This document shows, one piece after another, positions 55,940 through 64,000 of a stretch of DNA of 64,000 nucleotides. A program made the translations under genes and the position numbers. Origin of the DNA: Luzula sylvatica. Lineage: Eukaryota > Streptophyta > Magnoliopsida > Poales > Juncaceae. Position 1 is the first letter of the stretch; every line of letters begins with the position of its first letter. Where the stretch lies: NCBI GenBank assembly GCA_946800325.1, contig OX326959.1, forward strand, positions 48,490,784 to 48,554,783. Reading direction: 5' to 3'. Under the pieces are notes generated by a model, which saw only the letters and a program-made list of their open reading frames with translations, did not search any database and was not told where the DNA came from.

Positions 55940-58480
55940 GTTGATTGCTTCTTTTGGCATTGCCGTCTTGGCCATATAAACGAGATACGCGTATCTAGAT
56001 TCCATGTGATGGAATGCTAGAATCATTCGAATTAGATTTGATTGATTAATGCAATACTTATTTATTAGGCAAAACGACAAATGGCATCATTCTCCAAAGT
56101 ATTGGAGAAAGATCCAGCGAATTATTGGAAATTATATTTACATATGATGTTCCGATAAGTTCCGAGGCAAGAGGAGGCTATCGGTATTTTGTTAAGTTTA
56201 TGGACGGTTAAAGTAGATATGAAAATATCTATTTAATGCGTGCCGAAACAGAGACTTTTGAAAGATTCAAAGAGTTTCAAAAACGAAATACGAAATCAAC
56301 TAAGCAAGAAAATCAAAGCTTTTCGATAGGATCGAGAAGGCGAGTATTTGAGCTAAACCTTTCGATAGGATCGAAGAGGCGATATTTGAGTTATGAATAT
56401 TAATGATCATTTATGATTGTGGAATCGTTTCACGATTGCCTTTATTCGGAACATTGAGATGTGTCCGAAAAGAGGAAATGAACGCATGTTGGACATGGTT
56501 CGATAAATGATGAGTCAATAAGATCTCCCAAAAATGTTTTGGGGATACGCCCTTGAGACAGCGGCACTAATGAATGGTTGCATATAAGATATGAACCATA
56601 AACCTTCTAATCGGTACAAAAGACGCCATATGAGATATGGATCGGAATGGTTCCGAAGTTGTCACTTGTACAGATTTGAGGATGTGAGTGTATTTCGAAA
56701 TTTGTTTCGGTTAAACTCAATCCCAAATATGGAAATTGTTCGTTTATCCTTAAGGAAACTAAAGGGTATTAGTTAAAACGTCCCGACGAAAATGAGATTT
56801 TCGTGGCTCGAAGATATGCCTTCTTGGAGGAGGACTAGATGCGCACAAGTTTGGAACTTGGTGCCATTTCTCTCTATGCGGGCTAGTGGGAGTAGAATAA
56901 ATCTCGAAAGAGTTCGTGATTTGAAAATGAACATTGTACCGATGAAAGTTGACATGGCTTCATCAAGAGTTGATGAACGCAAGTCGAACACACAAAGGAA
57001 TTTTTCGTAGATCAAGTAGGCTATATCATAAGCCGGTAAATACGGATTTATCGTGGCTAATGATGATAGATTGAAATCATATGATGATTCGATATCCTAC
57101 AAGGATGCTATGAAAAGTTGATTCCACATGACATGGTGTCATGAAGTCTGAAATTCGATCCATGTGAATTATCAAGTTTAGAACTTGATTTCATTACTTT
57201 CTAGGTTAGACCCGTGAAATGTGAGTGGGTTTTTCAAGATGAAGAACCGACATGGATAGGAATACGCATATATGTAAAGCAAGGCTTTTTGCGAAAAGTT
57301 TCATGCAATTCATAGTCGGACTATGAAGAAACGTTTTCGCTTGTTGCCATGCTTTCCCATTCTCGAAATTCTGCTTGCCATGGTCGCGTATTATGACTAT
57401 GTGATGTGGCCAAATGGATATCAAAACCGAATTTCTTGACAGAAATTTTATGAAAGGATGTGTACTTGACACAACCTTATGGTTTTGTCGATTCATAAGA
57501 ATCGGGGATAAGATATGCACGCTTTAACGATCCATATGATGGATTAGAGAAAGCTTCTCGGAATTGGAATATTCGTTTTGACAAAATTATAAACTGTTAT
57601 AAAATTGTCGAAACGAATGGAAACTTTGTGTACACATGAAGGTTAGTGGGAGCTGCGTTATATTTCTTGTAACGACAAAGGATTTAGACGAGACCGCTTA
57701 CGAATTAAGCGTGAAGATCTATAGGATAGATCTAAAAAGTTCCTCGTTCTATGTTATAGCACATATATCGACATATTGTTGAAAATGGTTTTCAACATGT
57801 AAATTCCTTGGAGGAGATAAATCGAAATGTCGAATGGCAGAAATTTTCAACGGCTCGATGTGAGACATCAAGCAGCGCGAAAAGTAATAATATGATGCCT
57901 TACATTTGATGTTAGGATCTATTATATCTGTCATGATATGTATGTGGCTATCTGTCATACAAATAAAGCGTCTAGTTCACCGTCAATAAAATTCATGGGA
58001 ATCACATGAGTTTGAATGTAATTCGATTACATGAGACTAACTCTTGTGATTGTATAATGGTTATACAAATATATACATAATGGTTATGTATATTTAAAAC
58101 CCATCGGGATTTGTATTGATAGAGGTGAAGTTTATCCTTGAATACTTTGCGAAAGAATTCAGGATTTATTATCTATAATGGTGTGGAGGACGTGTTGGTT
58201 ATAAAGAGTTATAACAAACAACAGTTTCCAAAGATGAAGCACGTCCAAATATGTAGCACGACTTTCGATCACAAAGTGTGTACATGTTTTGCTTAAATGA
58301 AAACACGGTTATGTGGAAAGGTTCCACAAGACCAATAGTTTATGATTCTATTTACGGTGGCGAGTATATTGCGGTTATTAATCGCAAAAGGAAGTGGTAT
58401 GGATCAAGGATACTTGACCAAACTCTAGTAGTCACGAGTTATCGGATTTATGGTTGTTTATTGCGTGAGACGCAATAGTA
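55940..58480 (+). pseudogene. Degenerate copia pol (integrase, reverse transcriptase, RNase H remnants)
   Basis: Recognisable pieces in different frames: GAG-pre-integrase FWHCRLGHINE (55952-55984); integrase core SEARGGYRYFVKFMDG (about 56160-56208) followed by ETFERFKEF; a reverse transcriptase stretch around 57215-57440 (WVF.., KARL-like, YEETFSLVAML-like text shifted between frames, then 'KGCVLD'); and an RNase H tail GGEYIA near 58355. In-frame stops and frameshifts occur between and inside all blocks. 54450-55940 and 58480-59883 show no clear gag or other domain. Confidence 0.8.
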
Positions 58481-59883
58481 CAAGCCAAAAATGCCGAGGT
58501 CACAACCACTTCTAGCCAATACTCAGAAAATTTCATTTGATCCATGAAATTTTGTGAAAAGATGTGATCATAGGTATTGGAAATGTTCCAATCCTGATGA
58601 TGATTAACACTAGCGGGAACGTGCGGACCCGTTTACAAAACCGCTCTCTCTAGTCGCGCGTGACTGTCATGCGATGACTATGGGTATGGAGATACCTAGA
58701 GGAGGAAGAAGAGAGTAGAGTGTAGTTATCTAATACGATAGTCCTCGCAGGTTATGGGTATGGAGAGACCCATAGGTAAACGTTGTATCACCCAAATACT
58801 TAGTCCATATGAATGCATCCCTTTTAAAATTTTGTTTACTTAAATTAATATGCATTCACCTTATATGAAAACTGTGTGCTGGGTTGTGTAATATGATTGT
58901 TACATGAACCTTGATTTGAACTTGTGTGGACGTCGACATGGTTGAGGACCATGTGCAGCGAAACCGTCACACTTAAAGTGTCATTTCTAAACATCCCTAG
59001 TCGCGGGTCAGTTTGCTTAATAGAGAAGCATTACTATTACAAGGGAATAGACTGAACGCGTACACTAGTACGTTTGCCGAGGAGATGATTATGTTTTGCT
59101 AATCATGGGACAAAGGAGTTTGTCGAATCGGGAACGTAGATATATGTTAGGTTACATGTATTGGATATGACCGAAGCCGCGAGACCATGACATGGTTTAG
59201 TCATTATAGATGGACTTGCGACGGATGGGGTTTTAGATTCTTCAAACTTGAGGGGATCATTGATTGCGTTTCGTGCGTAACACAATGCTTTGATATGATC
59301 TTACGCTCACCGTAACAGGGAGTTAAAAGGGACATCATTGGATATTGTCCGAAACACGGAATTCAATGTGAGTCTCCAAGATAGGAATTGTTTATTCCGA
59401 AAGGAAGAGATATCTCTTAGGCGCCGCTCGATGAGTCGATTAACGAAACCTGCGGCCGCAGTCAATGATATTAATGGTTAATATCGATTGAAATTTGTTA
59501 ACTCAACTCGGAATCGGGGAATAAGTGTAGTTAATCAAATTATAAGGATGACTATTACCATGCCTTTTGATTAACGGATATCGCAAACAAGAGAACTAGT
59601 AACCGCTATTCGAGATAGGCACAATGATCACAATCATTATTCGTTTAACATGGGTAGCTATGATGGAGTGACTAGATCCCGCTCATGAGCTTGTAGGTAT
59701 TGGAAACAACCTACTGCCATCGTTAAGTCGAACCTACATGGTCACACAACGAGTCGTACTAAGTCGGGCTTGATCATAAAATTGGCACATAGGATGTGCA
59801 TAGCTTGGTATTTGATACGCGAGCTATATTCTCTAAAATCGTGCGTATTGGATATGCATGAGTACCTTTTAGGTAGATCTGAA

Positions 59884-59897
59884 ATTGAGTGGGAGAC
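59884..59897 (+). other. Polypurine tract
   Basis: ATTGAGTGGGAGAC, directly before the 3' LTR, resembles the AAGTGGGAGA tract typical of plant copia elements and would prime plus-strand synthesis. Confidence 0.8.
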
Positions 59898-60873
59898 TGA
59901 AGGAAATACAGTTTCAGGATCAACCGTAAAAGTGTACACAAGGATAAACGAATGTAGTCGTACATTCGTAGCCATATCTTTCAGTAGGAAAATCCAATTA
60001 GAATGGTTCAAATTGGGTTAGATAGATAATGAGATTATCTACAACCTTCATATAGAAATATATTTCATATGAACGAAGTATAAGTGTCGTTTCTGTGAAA
60101 TACCGAAAGGGTGCAACAGTATGACATACAGTTAGTAAAACAGTCATAACTTTTGCATACGAACTCCAATTGGGCTGGGCCAAATTGGGTTGAGTAGATA
60201 ATAAGATTATCTACAAGTTTCGTATTGGTTGATTTTCTTTCAGAGAAATTTATCAATTTCGTCTGGACAGAATACTGAACAGGTTCATACAGTTTTCTGT
60301 GTGAAAGGGTGTATATTGGATATACATGCCTTTTGGCTAATCCTTATCCTATTAGGTATAAATAGGATTTTCTCTCTCATCTTCACTAAGGAATTCAGAA
60401 GTAATTCAAAGCAATATTCTGCCCAAGACACAAGAAAAGAGCAAATTCAGATTTGATCTTTTGTGAGTGAAAAGGCACGAAGAGAGATTAATAGAGAATC
60501 GATCGAGATCAAGCAAGTGCATCGATACATCGTCTAGGCAGGTGTATCCGTGTCCGGCGTCTTCCGACTCAAGGTGGATACGTGTGGAGGAGCAACACTT
60601 GGGGCTCTCCGTTGTGATCGAACCGAAGGATCGAAGAACGGGAACGAACGGTGAAGGACGCACGGTATGGGACGCGCGTAAAGTCACCAACGTGACCGAA
60701 GGAATAGGAGGCAGCGATCAACCCTTCGTGTTCCATCAATTTGGAACTGGTATGGATCTAACCTTCTATTTGCATCGTACCCTCGAAGTCGTGGCGTGAT
60801 CTCGGGAATCGGGGAATCGGACCGGGCCTACATATCCGCTGCGCGGGCCCGGGGCCGGGGATATTACCCTACA
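59898..60873 (+). repeat. 3' LTR of the copia element, 976 bp
   Basis: Same length and ends as the 5' LTR, one substitution seen (60479). Followed by TSD ATTGG (60874-60878) and LINE ORF2 sequence. Confidence 0.95.
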
Positions 60874-63798
60874 ATTGGAGCTTTTGTTTTTCATAGGATG
60901 GTATTCCATTTGCTCAACAAGCCGGGGTTTATGAGTAGTTTGTATATCGCGGAGGTGGAAAAGGTGTCCGGTTTGCCCATCCATGATTGTTGGTTAGTTG
61001 ACGGCTCGAGATCGTATGCAATTCGGAATTGAGGAAGAAGGGAGAAGAGGTCTTTGACGAAGTAGGAGGAGTGGCTGTTCAAAAGATTTTGTAACTCGGA
61101 TGCATTCCCGACTCCGTAAATATCTCGTATGGTGGACGCCCACATTCCTTGATTATTTTGGCAAATTTTCCATAACCATTTTAGTAATAGAGCGGTGTTG
61201 TGGGTTTCTAGGTTTAGCATCCCTAAACCTCCATTTTCCTTCGGTAAACATACCTTGTCCCAATTAATTAGACAATGTCCACCAAGACATTCTTGATCTC
61301 CCTTCCAAAGAAATTTTCTTGTAATTTTATTTATTTCCTTAAATAGCCATTTGGGAAGGCGGAAGCATTGCATGAAATATGTTGGTACCGCATTGAGAAC
61401 CGACTTCGCGAGGACTAATCGGCCCCCTAAAGAGAGACACTTTCCTTTCCATCCGGAGAGTCTTGATTGCATTTTTTTGATTAGAGGGATGTAGTCGATT
61501 TTCCTTGGTTTTTTGGTGTTTAGGGGCATGCCAAGGTACAATATCGGTAGCGATGTTTTCGTACAATTTAGTAACCTCTCGAGTGTCCCGTGTAAATCCT
61601 CCGGTACCGCTATCGGCACAAAGGCGGTTTTGTCCCAATTAATCGCGAGACCCGAGACCCGTTGGAAGAGGTTTAGAACGTAGGTTAGTACCTTAAGGTT
61701 GGTCGGGTGCGCTTCTACAAATAGAATAGTATCGTCGGCGTATTGTAGCGCCCTAGTAGCAAATTTGACCGGTGATGCCATTAGGTGGCTCGTGTTTTGG
61801 ATAAAAGCTTGAAGCGAGTCGGCCACCAAATCGAATAGCATCGGCGATAAGGGATCGCCTTGTCTTACCCCTCGCTTGTGCTTGAATTTTTTCCCTAAAT
61901 TTCCATTAATTTTAATCCTTGAAGTAGCCGAGGTGAATAGATCTTTAATCCATCTAACCCACTTTGCCAGGAAATCGCGGGCCTCTAAGAGGTTTTGCGC
62001 GTAGTCCCACGAAATTGTGTCGAAAGCCTTGAAAAAGTCAATTTTGAGCATGATCATCGGTATTTTCCTTTTGTGTGCCGCACAAAGCAATTCTCGCGCC
62101 GAAAGGAAGACTTCGCCGATCGACCGATTTTTTATGAAGGCCGCTTGGTCACGATGAATTAGGTTTTCCATTTTCGGTTGTAGCCTCGTTGCTAGCGTCT
62201 TTGAGAATATTTTCCCTATCGTGTTGATTACACTAATTGGCCGATAATCTTTTCTTTCTATGGCATCTTCTTTTTTTGGAATTAGAGAGATGGTTGCATT
62301 GTTGATGGTGTCGAGGTTCAAGGTATGATTGTAAAATTCGTCGAATAAGCCTAGTAGGTTAGGTTTTATCAAATTGAAGAATTTTTGATAGAATTCAATT
62401 GGGAATCCTTCGGGTCCCACCGATTTTCCTTTTTTCATGTTCATGATGGTCCCTTGGATTTCCGCTTCGGTGAAGGGGTCCGCTAGGCTTAACAATGATG
62501 TCGTGGTGTTTGGTTCGGTTGGTAGTAACGTCCGCATGTTATGGGTGAGGGGGACGAGCGGGGCCATGGCAAGGATGTTTTCATAGTAGTTGTCGAATTC
62601 CAATTGAATCCGGTTAGGATCGTAGATTATTTCATCTTCTATTTTTATTGCCGTTATTTTATTTCCTTTATTTCGTGCCGAGGCTATGGCGTGGAAATAT
62701 TTGGTGTTAGCATCGCCTAGCTTGAGCCACGTACAAGACGATCTTTGTTGCCACATAGCCTCTTTTGTGTTGACTATTTCAAATAATTTTTCCTTTGTCG
62801 CGATTCTCAACCGCAATTCATCCAAAGATAAGTCCCGCTCCTCCTCGGCAAGGTCGAGAATTTTGATGATAAGGGTACAATCCTCATGAACGGTGTCGGA
62901 TGATTTGAATTTGCCTTTAGCCCATTCCTTTATTTTTTTTCTCGATTTGTTGAGACATTTTTGGAAGATTTTAATTCCAATGTCATTTGTTGATGACGAA
63001 TCTTGCCAACATTCGGTTAATAGCTCGTTTAATTCTCCGTATTTTAGCCATGCTCTTTCGAATCTAAAGAGATTTGTTGTCTCAATTCGGGTATTTTGGA
63101 TTTGTAGGATTATTGGAGCGTGGTCCGAGGTGGTCATTGGTAGATCATGGAGAGTGATCGTCACGTTTTGTACAATGAGATGTTCCGAGATGAAGGCTCT
63201 ATCGAGGCGAGCTAGCGTTGGCATCTCCCTTTTATTAGACCATGTGAACTTCCTTCCCCTTAAGGGGATTTCGGTTAGATCGGCCGCATTAATTGCCTCA
63301 TTGAACCGCAAGGCCATCGTTGTGTTGAAGTTGGTCGAGGTCGTGTCTTCCCTCGATCTAATGAGGTTGAAATCTCCAATGATTATCCATGGTAGATTTA
63401 ATTCCTTATTTATTTCCTCTATTTCTTGGATATATTCTAGTTTTTCCCTTGGTGATGCGGAAGCCGGCCCATATGTATTTGAGAGGAGGAATTTTCCTCC
63501 ATCATCTTTTGTAAAGACGATGTTCAAGCACGATCGGGTGTGGGAGTGCTCGACCATGGATACTTTGTTGTCCCAAGCAATCATGAGCCCTCCTTTTGAT
63601 CCTTGCGCATTTTTGAATAGGACGTTGCCATGACGCGCGGTTAAAATCTTTTTATGTTGGAAAGGATTGGGATTGGCCCATTTCGTTTCTTGGATGCAAA
63701 TAATATTTGGTTTGGCATTTCTAATCGAGTCCTTAACCATATTACATTTTCCTTTCAATCCTAATCCACGTACGTTCCAAGACATAATTTTTAAGTTC

Positions 63799-64000
63799 TT
63801 ACACATAATTAAACAAAGTTTGATTCCTTAAATAGAGAGATACATCGTCTTTATCCTTTTGGACCTCGTCCTTTTCTTCTGCCTCATTTCCTACCTCGTC
63901 TTCTCCTACCTCCGTATCATGCTTGGCTTCGCGGTTTGCCATTTTATTTTCTTGTTTCAAAATAGAGGTAGGATAAGTCGATAGTGAGGATAATCGAAGC
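63799..64000 (-). CDS. LINE ORF1 C-terminus, partial
   Basis: A minus-strand frame is open from the window edge to TAA at 63801-63799. It encodes a Lys/Glu/Asp-rich tail (KQENKMANREAKHDTE.., GEDEVGNEAEEKDEVQKDKDD). The charged acidic tail resembles the end of ORF1 in the LINE at 10914. It overlaps the ORF2 start in ATGTGTAA (63806-63799). The zinc knuckles expected in ORF1 would lie outside the window. Confidence 0.6.
   Translation of the reverse strand, partial: LRLSSLSTYPTSILKQENKMANREAKHDTEVGEDEVGNEAEEKDEVQKDKDDVSLYLRNQTLFNYV

Larger units (their letters stand above)
52761..60873 (+). mobile_element. Ty1/copia LTR retrotransposon, 8.1 kb, coding region degenerate
   Basis: Two 976-bp LTRs, 5-bp TSD ATTGG (52756-52760 and 60874-60878), a primer-binding site for initiator tRNA-Met, and a polypurine tract. 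The internal 6161 bp carry recognisable copia domains in the order GAG-pre-integrase, integrase, reverse transcriptase, RNase H, but every one is broken by stops and frameshifts. It is inserted into a LINE ORF2. Confidence 0.95.
52344..63806 (-). pseudogene. LINE ORF2, interrupted only by a copia insertion
   Basis: The N-terminal part (63806-60874) has the endonuclease motifs MSWNVRGLG, QETKW, GDFNLI and SDHAP, then the reverse transcriptase motifs YRPISV (~520), KIDFFKAFDTISW (~587), RQGDPLSP (~645) and YADD (~688). The C-terminal part (52755-52344) has FFAWLALNERIL, the zinc motif CKNC-x8-HLLVNC and WKERNNRIF. Omitting the insert and one TSD copy leaves exactly 1115 codons including the stop, with no other break. 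The ATG may be at 63806 or at the internal Met before SWNVRGLG (63784). It is inactive because of the insertion. Confidence 0.9.
52123..64000 (-). mobile_element. Minus-strand L1-type LINE split by a copia element; 5' end beyond the window
   Basis: The poly(A) tail appears as a T-run at 52123-52141. The 3' UTR and ORF2 C-terminus follow to 52760, then the copia insert (52761-60873), then the rest of ORF2 (to 63806) and the end of ORF1 (63799 to the window edge). ORF2 is the same type as that of the LINE at 10914-17527 but clearly a different member. Confidence 0.9.

Noticed and set aside
62893..63633. 246-codon plus-strand frame
   Set aside because: It is antisense to the conserved endonuclease region of the LINE ORF2, whose motifs are on the minus strand.

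Overview
The window looks like nuclear DNA of a flowering plant, most likely a eudicot. It carries three intron-containing plant genes with GT-AG splice sites: a nuclear gene for a chloroplast ATP synthase subunit with a transit peptide, a gamma-tubulin complex gene, and an RFI2-type RING gene. These sit in AT-rich DNA full of plant transposon families (LINE, Ty1/copia, MULE, hAT, Helitron, tRNA-derived SINE). No species-level call is possible. All gene models were read by eye without transcript data.

1-26.6 kb: no host gene seen. The background appears to be a decayed head-to-tail array of a roughly 3-kb AT-rich unit, of which the last tail is inverted. Many elements sit in it with target-site duplications (TSDs): a 2.3-kb MULE with 9-bp TSD, a SINE with 18-bp TSD, a 731-bp MULE-type MITE with 9-bp TSD, a LINE remnant, and a 6.6-kb full-length LINE with 17-bp TSD and an intact 1108-aa ORF2 but a broken ORF1. 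Other copies of the unit still show the empty target sites, so the insertion history can be read internally.

26.6-30.5 kb: hAT MITE with 8-bp TSD, 78-bp tandem repeat, microsatellites and one unassigned small reading frame.

30.5-41 kb is the gene island. The ATP synthase b' gene (plus strand) converges on a 17-exon GCP4 gene (minus) that includes a proposed 20-nt microexon. Further right, also on the minus strand, lies a 6-exon RFI2-like RING gene with a MITE filling most of its last intron.

39-52 kb: the 5' half of the RFI2-like gene and its flanks are repeated three more times as partial, dead copies. One of these units later received two MITEs whose empty sites remain in the next unit. 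A 698-bp near-perfect foldback element lies in between.

52.1-64 kb: a minus-strand LINE is split by an 8.1-kb Ty1/copia element with 5-bp TSD. The copia LTRs (976 bp each) differ at one position, yet its gag-pol is shredded, and its leader holds 14 copies of a near-palindrome built on GTTGTAACGG. Recent movement of a coding-dead element implies mobilisation in trans; this, with the palindrome cluster, is the most unusual thing in the window.
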